64,000 nucleotides of DNA, from positions 3,580 to 67,579 of the forward strand of contig JAPEKQ010000009.1 of assembly GCA_029990205.1 (NCBI GenBank), given 5' to 3'. This stretch comes from a bacterium (GTDB lineage Bacteria > Joyebacterota > Joyebacteria > Joyebacterales > Joyebacteraceae). This document shows, piece by piece, positions 8,262 to 17,260 of the stretch; the stretch's first letter is position 1; each line of letters opens with the position of its first letter. A program made the translations under genes and the position numbers. A model generated the notes under the pieces. It made no database searches. It saw nothing but the letters and a program-made list of their open reading frames with translations, and had not been told where the DNA came from.

Positions 8262-8620
8262 TCGGTGGCCTCATCTCTGAACTCGCGCTGCGGCGCGTCG
8301 CCCCACAGTCGTTCGAGCTGGTAGTAGTCCCGGCGTTCGGCCTCGAAGACGTGTACGACAACGTCTATGTAGTCCAGAAGGATCCACTGTCGCGCCTCGT
8401 ATCCCTCCGTGTGCCACACGTGTTCCCCGTCATCCCTGATCCCGTCGCGGATCGCGTCGGCGATCGCTCGCACCTGAACATCGCTCTGGCCGTGACAGAT
8501 GAGAAAGAAATCGCAGCTCGACGAGAGCTTCCTCAAGTCGAGCGCGATGACGTCTGATGCCTTCTTCGTGAGCGCGAGCTCCGCCGCGCGTTCGACAAGA
8601 AGTTCCGCTTTGTCCTTCAA
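8258..8620 (-). CDS. rsfS: Ribosomal silencing factor RsfS (Iojap family)
   Basis: A 120-residue RsfS/Iojap/DUF143 protein. The family binds ribosomal protein L14 (uL14) on the large subunit and blocks subunit joining when nutrients are scarce. Diagnostic segments are KASDVIALDLRKLSSSCDFF, CHGQSDVQVRAIADAI and WILLDYIDVVVHVFE, and the length is typical. It is usually found with nadD or proline/ribosome genes. Here it sits between the RseC-like gene (3 bases upstream) and the PAS gene (4-base overlap), an uncommon setting. Confidence 0.93.
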   Translation of the reverse strand: MKDKAELLVERAAELALTKKASDVIALDLRKLSSSCDFFLICHGQSDVQVRAIADAIRDGIRDDGEHVWHTEGYEARQWILLDYIDVVVHVFEAERRDYYQLERLWGDAPQREFRDEATE

Positions 8621-8623
8621 AGG

Positions 8624-9091
8624 CTACTCCCCCATGGTGACTGTCTGCACGTGATGCTCGTGAGCCTGGACTTCGTCTTCCGTCAGTACCCTGATGATCC
8701 TGGCCTCGTGCCGCTCGACCCTGCGTAGCTTCGCGTCGTAGATGGCGACACCCACGAATGAGGCGATGAGGAACGAGACCGCGAGGATGATCGGGAGGAT
8801 CGATTCCTCGTCCCCACCGGTCAGCCAGTGCCCGAACACGAAGCCGGCGATCGTGAGAAAGACGGGGACCATGTAGATGATGAACGCTGCCGAGATCACG
8901 CGCCCCGCGCTGATCTCGATCTCGACGTGGTCGCCCGCCGCGGCTCCCGCGTCGTTCTTCGCGAGCAGCAGCACGTCGCGCCCATTGCCGGAGACCATGC
9001 AGACGCCGCAGCGCTCGCACGCCCCCGACATCGGCATGCTCACCATGGCAGCGTCCTTCTTGACGGTCGATACGCGTCCGATCTCTATCAC
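8624..9091 (-). CDS. RseC/MucC-like membrane protein
   Basis: A 155-residue protein of the RseC (SoxR-reducing system) family. It has a cysteine-rich N-terminus with CERCGVC at about residues 25-31, a short beta region, and two transmembrane helices (about 67-88 and 96-118). RseC-like proteins commonly accompany Rnf/Rsx genes and are linked to keeping Rnf or SoxR reduced. The four-base ATGA overlap with the Gx transporter gene upstream shows coupling. The family call is firm; the exact role is inferred from context. Confidence 0.88.
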   Translation of the reverse strand: MIEIGRVSTVKKDAAMVSMPMSGACERCGVCMVSGNGRDVLLLAKNDAGAAAGDHVEIEISAGRVISAAFIIYMVPVFLTIAGFVFGHWLTGGDEESILPIILAVSFLIASFVGVAIYDAKLRRVERHEARIIRVLTEDEVQAHEHHVQTVTMGE

Positions 9092-9642
9092 GCCTGTCCC
9101 TCCTGCCGGCCCGGCGCCCCGTCAAACCCGAGATGCCCGAGCCTCTCAATGACCAGCGTAGCGATGAGCCCCGTGATCAGCCCGGCCCCTGCCGCCATCA
9201 GCGTGGCGAGCGGGACGAGCCGGACCGCGGGACCTGCCCCCGCGAACAGCGCGGCCACGACCACGAGCTGTCCGAGGTTGTGGAAGAGCGCGCCGATGAG
9301 ACTGACTCCGACGACGCCCAGCGGAGGCGCTGCCGTCCGCGCCGCGCCCATGGCGAGCGTGGCCGCCAGACCGCCGCCCATCGAGAGAGCGAAGGTCGGC
9401 CCGAGGAACGTCCCGGTGACGAGCGACGCGATGACCACCCTGAGCAGCGTGATGACGAGCGCGTCCGCCAGGCCCATCGTGATGATAGCATAAACCGTCA
9501 CGATGTTGGCGAGCCCCGCTCGAAGAAACGGCACGGGCATCGGGATCGCCCGTTCGACCACGGAAAGCCCCAGCGACACGGCCAGAAGCACGGCGAGATG
9601 GGCCGTTCTCCGCGTTCCGGTCATGGGTGTCTGGTCGCTCAC
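9088..9642 (-). CDS. Gx transporter family / heptaprenyl diphosphate synthase component I-like membrane protein
   Basis: A 184-residue integral membrane protein with five or six hydrophobic helices and many small residues, including LLAVSLGLSVVERAIP near the start, a PFLRAGLANIVTVYAI segment and GALFHNLGQLVVVAALF. This matches the Hpre_diP_synt_I / Gx transporter family, found near Rnf, ApbE and NusG_II genes, probably a small-molecule carrier. I chose GTG 9640-9642 because AGGGGGG lies five bases upstream; an ATG six codons later (9622-9624) is an alternative. Confidence 0.85.
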   Translation of the reverse strand: MSDQTPMTGTRRTAHLAVLLAVSLGLSVVERAIPMPVPFLRAGLANIVTVYAIITMGLADALVITLLRVVIASLVTGTFLGPTFALSMGGGLAATLAMGAARTAAPPLGVVGVSLIGALFHNLGQLVVVAALFAGAGPAVRLVPLATLMAAGAGLITGLIATLVIERLGHLGFDGAPGRQEGQA

Positions 9643-9671
9643 TGCGCCCCCCTGCCTCGTCGTGCCGTTCC

Positions 9672-10079
9672 CTACCTCGTCACGGCGTCGGGCCCGCCGT
9701 CGCGTTCGCCGGTCACAATAATGGTCACGCCGTTCGGCACGCACGCGATGAGCTCGCCCGGCGCGCTGATCTGCCCCGTGTTCACGCAGACCTGGTGCCT
9801 GCAGTCCGACGACTCGACGAACGCAACACCGCCGTCCACGACGACCACGGTCTCCCCGACCGGCCCCGGAACCACGAACCGCCCGTCGGCTCCGGTGGTC
9901 ACGATCTCCTCGAACCCCTCAGGTCCCCTGATGACGAAGGCGCCACCGCTGTCCGGCGAGACCGCCAGCGCGTACATCCCGGCGGCTCCGCCGACGACCA
10001 TGACCGCGAGCAGCACGCGGTCGGCGCGGCTGAGCAGTCCGAGTCGGCGTCGGCGTCTTCTAGCGATCGGGCCAATCAA
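9672..10079 (-). CDS. NusG domain II-containing membrane-anchored protein
   Basis: A 135-residue protein with an Arg-rich N-terminus, one transmembrane helix (about residues 20-40) and an external beta domain. The signature CRHQVCVNTG, followed by GELIACVPNG, is typical of the NusG_II (DUF) family. These proteins are regular neighbours of Gx transporters, ApbE and Rnf. Their function is not established; the conserved cysteines suggest a redox or cofactor role outside the membrane. The gene overlaps the end of the radical SAM gene by 20 bases. Confidence 0.88.
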   Translation of the reverse strand: MIGPIARRRRRRLGLLSRADRVLLAVMVVGGAAGMYALAVSPDSGGAFVIRGPEGFEEIVTTGADGRFVVPGPVGETVVVVDGGVAFVESSDCRHQVCVNTGQISAPGELIACVPNGVTIIVTGERDGGPDAVTR

Positions 10080-11100
10080 CGTCGGTCGTCCTCCCGCAGT
10101 TCGCGCAGCTGCCGTCCTTCACACCCGTGACCTTGGTGGCATACCCGGAGCGCTTGATGAGCGTGTGTCCGCAGTCCGGACAGACCGTGTCCGCCGCGAA
10201 CTCCCTGCCGATGTTCCCGACGTAGACATAGTGCAGCTTCTCGCGCGCGATCTCGTACGCGCGGCGGAGCGAGCTCTCGGACGTCGGCGGGTTCGTCATC
10301 TTGTAGGTCGGGAAATAGCGTGAGAGATGGAGCGGGATCGCCGGGTCGACCCCCGCGATGAACGCGACAAGCTCCCGCACATCCTCCTCGGAGTCGTTCT
10401 CCCCCGTGATGAGCAGGTTCGTCACCTCGAGGTGCACGCGGCGAACGCCGTCCGACATGACGTCGCCGGGAGCTTCGCCCGGCGCCCCCGCCGTCGCGAT
10501 CGTCCGCTTCACCGCCTCGAGCCCGCCGCGCACGTGGCAGTTCCTCTGATAGAACTCGTCCCGCATCGACTTGAGATCGACGTTCATCGCGTCGACGACC
10601 GGCAGCAGCTCGCGAAGCGGCTCCTCGTTGATGATGCCGTTCGTGACGAGGATGTTCTTCAGACCCGCCGCATGCGCGCGTGCGCCGGCGTCGAGCAGGT
10701 ACTCGAACCAGACCATCGGCTCGGTGTAGGTGTAGGCGATCCCGAAGGAGTCGTTCTCGACCGCCAGCCGGACGAGGTCATCCGGGGGAAGCTCGCTCGT
10801 CCGCGCGGGCCCCTGCGAGATCTGCCAGTTCTGGCAGAAGTCGCACCGGAGATTGCACCCGTTGCACGCGACCGAGAGCACCGGCATCCCGGGGCAGTAG
10901 TGGTAGAGCGGCTTCTTCTCGATGGGGTCCATCGCGACCGAGACGCACCGCCCGTAGTTGGCAGCGTACAGCGTCCCGCCCTCGTTGACGCGCCCCTGAC
11001 AGATGCCCGCCCCACCCTCCGGAATGCGGCACGCCTGCGGGCAGAGCTCGCAGGCGATGCGTCCATCATCCAGAGTCTTCCAGTACTTCGCTTCGACCAC
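10060..11100 (-). CDS. AmmeMemoRadiSam system radical SAM enzyme
   Basis: A 346-residue radical SAM enzyme of the PflA-like type called AmmeMemoRadiSam. The iron-sulfur motif is CNLRCDFC (CxxxCxxC), preceded by CNG and followed by QNWQIS. Other family marks are an N-terminal cysteine set (CELCPQACRIPEGG), AYTYTEP, VTNGIINEEPL and LHLSRYFPTYKM, plus two CxxC pairs at the C-terminus (CPDCG, CANCG) that could hold zinc or a further cluster. The usual partners, MEMO and AMMECR1 proteins, are not in this window. I chose GTG 11098-11100, which has GGAGG six bases upstream; longer frames reach into apbE. The reaction is unknown. Confidence 0.9.
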   Translation of the reverse strand: MVEAKYWKTLDDGRIACELCPQACRIPEGGAGICQGRVNEGGTLYAANYGRCVSVAMDPIEKKPLYHYCPGMPVLSVACNGCNLRCDFCQNWQISQGPARTSELPPDDLVRLAVENDSFGIAYTYTEPMVWFEYLLDAGARAHAAGLKNILVTNGIINEEPLRELLPVVDAMNVDLKSMRDEFYQRNCHVRGGLEAVKRTIATAGAPGEAPGDVMSDGVRRVHLEVTNLLITGENDSEEDVRELVAFIAGVDPAIPLHLSRYFPTYKMTNPPTSESSLRRAYEIAREKLHYVYVGNIGREFAADTVCPDCGHTLIKRSGYATKVTGVKDGSCANCGRTTDVDWPDR

Positions 11101-11122
11101 GATGGCCTCCACGAGTGTGTGA

Positions 11123-12169
11123 CTAGTCCACGGGGACTTCGGCCGGACGATACCGCCCCTCGAGGCCGGACGAAAGAAGGATCTCGTCGACCTCATCCTC
11201 CCCCGTCACAATGAGCGCCTCGACCCCGTCGAGGCCCTCGACGAGACGCATCCCGCGCCTCGCCCCGAGCACGAACACCGCCGTCGCGAACGCGTCGGCG
11301 TCCATGCAGCGCTCGGTGAGCACGGTCACGCTCATCAGACCGCGGGCGGGATACCCGGTCGCCGGGTCCACGATGTGATGATACCTCACGCCGTCGACCT
11401 CGAAGTAGTGCTGGTAGTCACCCGAGGTCGCCACGCTCCCGCCGTCGGTCGTCACGATGCCGAGGAGCCCGTCCTGGCGCGGATGCTTGATGCCGACCGT
11501 CCACGGCCCGCCGCCGGGCGACTCGCCGAGGAACCGGAGATCACCGCCGGCATCGAGGATGGCGCCTGTGAACGCGCCGCTCGTCCTCAGATAGCGGTGC
11601 GCCTTGTCGACCGCGTAGCCCTTCGCGATGCCGCCGAGATCGATCTGCACCTCGAGCGGCAGCGTCATGTCGCCGCTCGTCGGGTGGAGCCGGATGGCCT
11701 CGTACCCGATGTGCACAAGCGCGCGCTCGATGTCGGCGGCGTCCGGCGGCGTCGCCCCCTCCTCGAACGTCCAGAGGTCGACCAGAGGCGCGACGGTGAC
11801 GTCGAACGCCCCGCCGCTGACCTGCGAGATGTACTGTGAACGAGCGATGACCTGCGAGACGTCGAGATCGATGTAGAGCGTCTCCTCCCCCGGCCCCCGC
11901 GTGTTGATCCGCGCCACACCGCTATCCGGCGAGTAGCGCGTCGTCGCCTTCTCGATCCGCTCGATCTCCGCGAACGCCTCCTCCACCGCCACCCGAGCCG
12001 CGGGCTCATCGTTCGTGAAGGCGCCGATGGAGACCAGCGTCCCCAGGAGAATGCGGTGTTCGTCGAACTGCTCCGGGAGCGCATTGTCCAGACGCACGAA
12101 GTGGATGACCATCAGAGCAATGATGAGAAGGAGCGTTGCCACGCTCCAGAGAATGCGCTTCCTGTCCAT
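11123..12169 (-). CDS. apbE: FAD:protein FMN transferase (ApbE)
   Basis: Attaches FMN from FAD covalently to threonine in target flavoproteins outside the membrane. The 348-residue protein has an N-terminal membrane or signal helix (about residues 8-26). Family motifs include GTLVSIGAF, DSGVARIN, VDLGGIAKGYAVD (seen as IDLGGIAKGYAVD), LDAGGDLRFLG and HHIVDPATGYPA, and the metal- and FAD-binding residues look intact. Placement 5 genes from rnfG and rnfD makes those two subunits the obvious substrates. It ends 22 bases before the radical SAM gene and starts 28 bases after menA. Confidence 0.95.
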   Translation of the reverse strand: MDRKRILWSVATLLLIIALMVIHFVRLDNALPEQFDEHRILLGTLVSIGAFTNDEPAARVAVEEAFAEIERIEKATTRYSPDSGVARINTRGPGEETLYIDLDVSQVIARSQYISQVSGGAFDVTVAPLVDLWTFEEGATPPDAADIERALVHIGYEAIRLHPTSGDMTLPLEVQIDLGGIAKGYAVDKAHRYLRTSGAFTGAILDAGGDLRFLGESPGGGPWTVGIKHPRQDGLLGIVTTDGGSVATSGDYQHYFEVDGVRYHHIVDPATGYPARGLMSVTVLTERCMDADAFATAVFVLGARRGMRLVEGLDGVEALIVTGEDEVDEILLSSGLEGRYRPAEVPVD

Positions 12170-12197
12170 GAGGGTGCCTCCGAGGGAGTGCGCTGCG

Positions 12198-13217
12198 CTA
12201 CCCGGCCAGCGCCGCGAGCGCTGACAGCCCGATGACCAGACCGATGATCAGGTGCAGTCGGATGGCCGTCTCCTGGGCCTCGAGCAGGTCGCGCGGGTTC
12301 GCGGGCATGGCCCAGCAGTCCACGACGACGGTGCGGATGAGTCCGAACGACAGAATGGCGACGAGCGTGAGCGGGATGAGCGAACCGGTGAACACGGCCG
12401 CGAAGAGCGAGCCGAACAGCAGCAGCGCCAGCGTGAGCACGCCGCCGCGCGATGCGGCCTGACGCCCCATCAGATTGACGAGCGTACGCTTCCCCGCCGC
12501 GCGGTCGGGTTCGATGTCCGGGATCTCGTTGACCCAGAGCACGAGCACGATCGCGAACGTGATCGGCAGCGCGGCAAGCACGACGGGCAGCGAGCACGTT
12601 CCGGTCTGGATGTAGTACGCGCCGACCACCGGCAGGATACCGAAGTTCAGCGCGACGACGATCTCGCCCAGCGCCCGATACCCGAACCTGAACGGGGGCG
12701 CCGCGTAGCCGTAGCCGAGCAGAATGCCGACCAGACCGAACCCGAGGATCAGCCAGCCGGGGGTCACAAGACTCAAGTGGATACCGAGGAGCGCACCGAT
12801 GGAGAGGAACACGAGCATGAAGGTGCGAAAATACGATGCGGGCAGCACACCGGCCACGATGAGTCCGCTGCCACCATTGAACTCGCTCCGAGCGGGGTTG
12901 TCGGAGTCGACGCCGCTCTTCGAATCGAAGTACTCGTTGGCGAAGTTCGCGCCCGCGTGAAGGAAGACCATCGCCGCAAGCGTCTCGATCGCGAGGAGAA
13001 GGTTGAACTGGAATCCGTTGGGACGAAGCCAGAACGGGAGCGTCGCACCGATGAGCACGGGCATAACCGAAGCGACAAGGAACCGCAGTCTTCCGGCGGA
13101 GATGAACATCGCCAGCGGTCCGTTGGGGACCGTCCCGCCCGCGACCTTCGCCCCGGCAGCCTTCGGCTGCCCGGCCGTCTTCACCTGTCCCGCTGTCCGC
13201 TCCGCCTGATCCGCCAC
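12198..13217 (-). CDS. menA: 1,4-dihydroxy-2-naphthoate prenyltransferase (MenA-like, UbiA superfamily)
   Basis: A 339-residue UbiA-superfamily membrane enzyme with about eight to nine helices. The two Asp-rich motifs are clear: NEYFDSKSGVDSDN at about residues 92-105 and NEIPDIEPDRAAGKRT further on. Both match MenA, which prenylates DHNA in menaquinone synthesis. The first 40 residues are polar, with AG/GQ repeats. The start GTG 13215-13217 lies one base after the rnfB stop, with GGGGGT as ribosome site. A menaquinone gene inside an Rnf operon suggests quinone-linked electron flow; another aromatic acceptor is possible. Confidence 0.87.
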   Translation of the reverse strand: MADQAERTAGQVKTAGQPKAAGAKVAGGTVPNGPLAMFISAGRLRFLVASVMPVLIGATLPFWLRPNGFQFNLLLAIETLAAMVFLHAGANFANEYFDSKSGVDSDNPARSEFNGGSGLIVAGVLPASYFRTFMLVFLSIGALLGIHLSLVTPGWLILGFGLVGILLGYGYAAPPFRFGYRALGEIVVALNFGILPVVGAYYIQTGTCSLPVVLAALPITFAIVLVLWVNEIPDIEPDRAAGKRTLVNLMGRQAASRGGVLTLALLLFGSLFAAVFTGSLIPLTLVAILSFGLIRTVVVDCWAMPANPRDLLEAQETAIRLHLIIGLVIGLSALAALAG

Positions 13218-13218
13218 G

Positions 13219-14226
13219 CTACCCCCGGTCCCTCTGATGCCCGAGCGCGCCCACCATGTTGATCGACTTGCTCGGACACGCATCCATGCAGAGGCCGCAA
13301 CCGATGCACTTCTCGCGGTCGACCTCGTGCCGCTCGCCCGGCTCACCCGAGATCGCCTTCACCGGACAGACCTCTACGCACTTCGCCTGGCCGGTACAGC
13401 TGGTCCCGATGACGGCCTTCGGACGCGCCTTGACTTCGTCGACGATGGCGTTCGTCGGACAGACCGCGGCGCAGATGCCGCAGTTCTGACACTTGCCGTA
13501 GTCGATGACGGCGAGGTTGTTCTCCATATGAATGGCGTCGTACGGACACTTCTTGACGCACATCTGACATGCGATGCAGGCGACCTGGCAGACCGACTTC
13601 GCGGCCTTGCCCTTGTCGTGGTTCGAACACCGGACGTGGACGCGCATGTCCTTGGCCACCAGGTCGATGATACCGACCGGGCAGGCGTCCACGCAGGCTC
13701 CGCAGCCAGTGCACTTGTCGCGGTTGATGTGGACGACGCCCTCATCGTCGATCTCGACGGCGTCGAACTGGCAGACGGCCTTGCACGACCCGAGGCTGAG
13801 ACACCCGAAGATGCACGCCTTCGGCTTGCCGCCGACGAGAATCGCCGCGCGGCAGTCCTGGATACCATCGTACGCGGCGCGCTGTACGGCGTTCGACTTC
13901 CCGCCGATGCAGTGAACGACCGCGATCTTCGGCACGTGCTCCCCCGCTTCGGCGCCGAGGATGTCGGCGACCTTCTTCGCGACTTCGGCGCCGCCCGGAG
14001 GACAGGCCGCGGGCGCCACGCCCGCCGCGACCGCCGCCTCGGCATACCCCTGACATCCGGGGAATCCGCAGGCGCCGCAGTTCGCGCCGGGAAGCGCATC
14101 GAGAATCTCGAGAACCTTCGGGTCGCGGTGCACCGCGAAGACCTTTGACGCAATAGCGAGGACGGCGCCGAAGAGCGCCGCGAGGCTCGAGAGAGCCACC
14201 ACCGATGTAACGACGACGGACTGCAT
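13219..14226 (-). CDS. rnfB: Rnf complex subunit RnfB (iron-sulfur)
   Basis: A 335-residue RnfB that passes electrons between ferredoxin and the membrane subunits. It has an N-terminal membrane helix (about 8-30), then the 4Fe-4S domain [10 protein letters not shown] (about 49-58). Several ferredoxin clusters follow: [36 protein letters not shown], a C...CVEVCP set and [12 protein letters not shown]. This is the long, polyferredoxin form seen in anaerobes, not the short proteobacterial form. The operon order ends with rnfB (CDGEAB), and menA follows one base later. Confidence 0.96.
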   Translation of the reverse strand: MQSVVVTSVVALSSLAALFGAVLAIASKVFAVHRDPKVLEILDALPGANCGACGFPGCQGYAEAAVAAGVAPAACPPGGAEVAKKVADILGAEAGEHVPKIAVVHCIGGKSNAVQRAAYDGIQDCRAAILVGGKPKACIFGCLSLGSCKAVCQFDAVEIDDEGVVHINRDKCTGCGACVDACPVGIIDLVAKDMRVHVRCSNHDKGKAAKSVCQVACIACQMCVKKCPYDAIHMENNLAVIDYGKCQNCGICAAVCPTNAIVDEVKARPKAVIGTSCTGQAKCVEVCPVKAISGEPGERHEVDREKCIGCGLCMDACPSKSINMVGALGHQRDRG

Positions 14227-14235
14227 CTCTTCCCC

Positions 14236-14844
14236 TTAGATCTTGAGCCCCGAGAATCCCTGGAACGCCATAGCCATGAGTCCCGCGACGATGAACGTGA
14301 TCGGAATCCCGATCATCGTCTTCGGCACGCCGCCGAGCTGAAGCCGCTGACGGATCGATGCCATGAGCACGAGCGCGAGCGTGAAGCCGAGACCCGCCGA
14401 GAACCCGTGCACCACGGTGTAGATGAAGCTGGCGCCGAGCGGCAGCCCGGTCGCGATGAAGTCCTCCACGTTCACGACGGCGACGCCGAGCACGGCGCAG
14501 TTCGTCGTGATGAGCGGGAGGTAGATGCCGAGCGACCGGTGAAGCGCCGGCGATGTCTTCTCGATGACCATCTCCACGAACTGAACGAGCGTGGCGATGA
14601 CGAGAATGAACGCGATCGTCCTCAGGTACGTGATCCCGAACGGTTCAAGGATGAACACGTAGATGAACCACGTCACGAGCGAGGCCATGGTCATCACGAA
14701 GATGACGGCCATGCCCATGCCGAGCGCGGAGTCCGGGTCCTTCGAGACCCCGACGAACGGACAGAGCCCGAGGAACCGCATCAGAACGAAGTTGGAGACG
14801 AAGACCGCTCCAATAATGATCGCCAGAAACGTACCGACGTCCAT
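14236..14844 (-). CDS. rnfA: Rnf complex subunit RnfA
   Basis: A 202-residue polytopic membrane subunit with six helices. It contains NFVLMRFLGLCPFVGVS near the start and ITTNCAVLGVA, the paired cysteine-containing motifs that hold the intramembrane iron-sulfur cluster shared by RnfA and RnfE. Its stop is nine bases before the rnfB start, and it begins directly after rnfE. Confidence 0.97.
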   Translation of the reverse strand: MDVGTFLAIIIGAVFVSNFVLMRFLGLCPFVGVSKDPDSALGMGMAVIFVMTMASLVTWFIYVFILEPFGITYLRTIAFILVIATLVQFVEMVIEKTSPALHRSLGIYLPLITTNCAVLGVAVVNVEDFIATGLPLGASFIYTVVHGFSAGLGFTLALVLMASIRQRLQLGGVPKTMIGIPITFIVAGLMAMAFQGFSGLKI

Positions 14845-15447
14845 CTAGCCCTTCCTCTGTCTGCGTTCGTCGATCACATTGAACATGCCCATCAGAAGCC
14901 CCATCGTGATGAAGGCTCCCGGAGCGAGGATCATCATGAGAACCGGCTTGAAGTTCGGTCCGAAGACCATATACCCCATCAGCTTCCCGTCACCGAGAAC
15001 CTCACGGAGCGCCGAGATGAGCACGAGCGCGAACGTGAAGCCGATGCCCATGCCGATAGCGTCGAGTATCGAACGGAAGATCCCGTTCTTCGAGGCGAAC
15101 GCCTCGGCGCGGCCGAGGATGATGCAGTTCACGACGATGAGCGGGATGAAGATGCCGAGCGACTTCGACAGCTCGGGCAGGTACGCGCCCATGACGAGCT
15201 CGACGACCGTCACGAACGTCGCGATGACGACGATGTAGCACGGGATGCGGACCTTCGCGGGGATCGCCTTGCGGATGAGCGAGACGACCGCGTTCGAGCC
15301 GATCAGCACGAAGGTCGCAGCGGCGCCCATGCCGAGAGCGTTCTCGACCGATGTCGAGACGGCGAGCGCCGGACAGAGCCCGAGCGCGAGCCGGAAGACA
15401 GGGTTCTCCCTGTATACGCCCTTGGTCAGTTCGGAGACGGCGCTCAT
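14845..15447 (-). CDS. rnfE: Rnf complex subunit RnfE
   Basis: A 200-residue polytopic subunit, homologous and antiparallel to RnfA. It carries LALGLCPALAVS and VVNCIILGRAEAFA, each with the cluster-binding cysteine, and PVFRLALGLCP typical of RnfE. It overlaps the rnfG stop by four bases and abuts rnfA. Confidence 0.97.
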   Translation of the reverse strand: MSAVSELTKGVYRENPVFRLALGLCPALAVSTSVENALGMGAAATFVLIGSNAVVSLIRKAIPAKVRIPCYIVVIATFVTVVELVMGAYLPELSKSLGIFIPLIVVNCIILGRAEAFASKNGIFRSILDAIGMGIGFTFALVLISALREVLGDGKLMGYMVFGPNFKPVLMMILAPGAFITMGLLMGMFNVIDERRQRKG

Positions 15448-16211
15448 CGGCCCTCTCCTTCCACGCCCGGAACCGCGTCCGTCGGACCCGCGTCACCGCC
15501 TGCAGCCTCGCCGCCGGCGGAACCGTCCGGGCTGTCACCGGCCGGGTCCATATCCTCCGGTGCCGCCTCGCACGGCACCTCACCGGTGCCGTCGACGATC
15601 GACGTCAGCAGCTCGAGCCCGCGACGGATGGAGCCGGTCACGGCGTCGGAGCTGATGGTCGCGCCCGTGATAGCGAGGATGCCGTCCTCGGTCGGATTCT
15701 TGACCACGACGAGCTCCTCCGCGGTGCGTCCCTCGAACTGCACCTGGAACCACGGCTTCACGCCGGCCTCATCGACCGCGTTGCCACCCACGACGTCCCA
15801 GAGCGTGTTCTGCGAGGCGACCTCCATGACCTTGGCGCCCAGTCCCGGCGTCTCCTGCTGATACGTGATCTTGATGCCGCAGATGGTGCCGGTCAGGTCG
15901 ACGCCGACGATGGTCTCGATCGTGCTCGAGTACCCCTTGCCGTACGCCTTGAACGAGTAGCCGACGACCTCGCCGTCGAGCATCGCCGTGTCGTACTCGA
16001 ACGCGCGTCCGTCGAGGTGACACTCGGTCACGGTGTGCTCGAACGTCGCATCCGGATCGCACGCGAGCGCCGCCAGACGCGCGCTCGCTTCCTCCTGGCG
16101 CTTGTACTCCTCGGTGATCTCGTGCGTCGAGTTGTAGACGGCCGAGAGACCGAAACTCGCCAGCGCGGCGATGATCGTCAGTGTGGCTACGAGCCTGAAG
16201 AAGTTACCCAC
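15444..16211 (-). CDS. rnfG: Rnf complex subunit RnfG (covalent FMN)
   Basis: A 255-residue subunit with one N-terminal membrane helix and a periplasmic FMN-binding domain. The flavinylation motif is ITGATISSDAVT (about residues 183-194), where the Thr in the S/T-GAT pattern takes FMN via ApbE. QETPGLGAKV is also typical. A C-terminal tail of about 45 residues rich in Gly, Asp, Pro and Ala is longer than usual and probably disordered. It overlaps rnfD by eight bases and rnfE by four. Confidence 0.96.
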   Translation of the reverse strand: MGNFFRLVATLTIIAALASFGLSAVYNSTHEITEEYKRQEEASARLAALACDPDATFEHTVTECHLDGRAFEYDTAMLDGEVVGYSFKAYGKGYSSTIETIVGVDLTGTICGIKITYQQETPGLGAKVMEVASQNTLWDVVGGNAVDEAGVKPWFQVQFEGRTAEELVVVKNPTEDGILAITGATISSDAVTGSIRRGLELLTSIVDGTGEVPCEAAPEDMDPAGDSPDGSAGGEAAGGDAGPTDAVPGVEGEGR

Positions 16212-17259
16212 TGTTCTTCACCTCCCCGAACTTCCTGGGCCTCGTGCGCCCGTCGATGAGCGGGGTCGCAACATTCATGAGAAGGATGGAGTAGCTCACG
16301 CCCTCCGGATACCCGCCGATGAGGCGGATGACGGACGTGAGCACACCGCAGCCCACACCGAAGATGAGCATCCCCTTCGGTGTGACCGGCGATGTCACCA
16401 TGTCGGTCGCCATGTAGAACGCGCCGAGGATGAGTCCGCCCGCGAGGATGTGGAACAACGCGTTGCCCGTGAAGAACCCGGACGGTCCGCCGAAGATCCA
16501 CGTCAGCGCGGCGACGGTCAGGATGTAGCTCCCCGGAACGCGCCAGTCGATGTAGTGCTTGAACATCAGGTACGCGGCGCCGATGAGGAGCAGCAGCGCC
16601 GAGGTCTCACCGATACACCCGCCGACGTTGCCGACGAACAGGTTCGCGATCATCTCGTGCGAGCCGAGCTGCGTGAGCACCTCGCGCGCCTGGACGAGCT
16701 GGTGCGTCGTCGACGAAGGATCCGCGATGATCTCGCCCACGCTCCGCATCACGGCCAGCGGCGTCGCCTGCGAGACGACGTCGATGCCGGAGAGCGACAT
16801 GCCGGAGAGCGTGCCTCCCCTTCCCGGCAGCCACAGCGTCGTCATGTGCACGGGCCACGAGGCGAGCAGGAACGCGCGGCCGAGCAGCGCGGGGTTCAGG
16901 GGGTTGTATCCCAGACCGCCGAAGACCTGCTTGCCGATGGCGATGGCGAAGACAGCGCCCACGACGGGCATCCACCACGGGACGCCGGGCGGGATGTTGA
17001 AGGCCAGCAGGATGCCGGTGACAAGCGCGCTTCCGTCGGCGACCGTCACCGGAACGCCACGCATCTTCTGGATGGCCGCCTCGGTGAGCATCGCCGCGGC
17101 GCACGCCAGAAGCGTCAGAATGAGCGCGCGCGGACCGTAGAAGTACACGGACCCGACGATGGCCGGCACCATCGCCACGACGACGCTGTACATGACCTTC
17201 CGTACGGAGACGTCCTGGCGAATATGTGGTGAGGCGGAGATGAGCAGGTGGTCCTGCAT
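16204..17259 (-). CDS. rnfD: Rnf complex subunit RnfD (covalent FMN)
   Basis: A 351-residue polytopic subunit of the RnfD/NqrB family. The start SPHIRQDVSVRKVMYSVV matches the family. The flavinylation site is the Thr of VVSQATPLA (about residues 185-193). GGLGYNPLNPALLGRAFLL is a hallmark segment. It lies one base after rnfC and overlaps rnfG. Together with RnfG it is the likely substrate of the nearby ApbE. Confidence 0.97.
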   Translation of the reverse strand: MQDHLLISASPHIRQDVSVRKVMYSVVVAMVPAIVGSVYFYGPRALILTLLACAAAMLTEAAIQKMRGVPVTVADGSALVTGILLAFNIPPGVPWWMPVVGAVFAIAIGKQVFGGLGYNPLNPALLGRAFLLASWPVHMTTLWLPGRGGTLSGMSLSGIDVVSQATPLAVMRSVGEIIADPSSTTHQLVQAREVLTQLGSHEMIANLFVGNVGGCIGETSALLLLIGAAYLMFKHYIDWRVPGSYILTVAALTWIFGGPSGFFTGNALFHILAGGLILGAFYMATDMVTSPVTPKGMLIFGVGCGVLTSVIRLIGGYPEGVSYSILLMNVATPLIDGRTRPRKFGEVKNSG

Positions 17260-17260
17260 A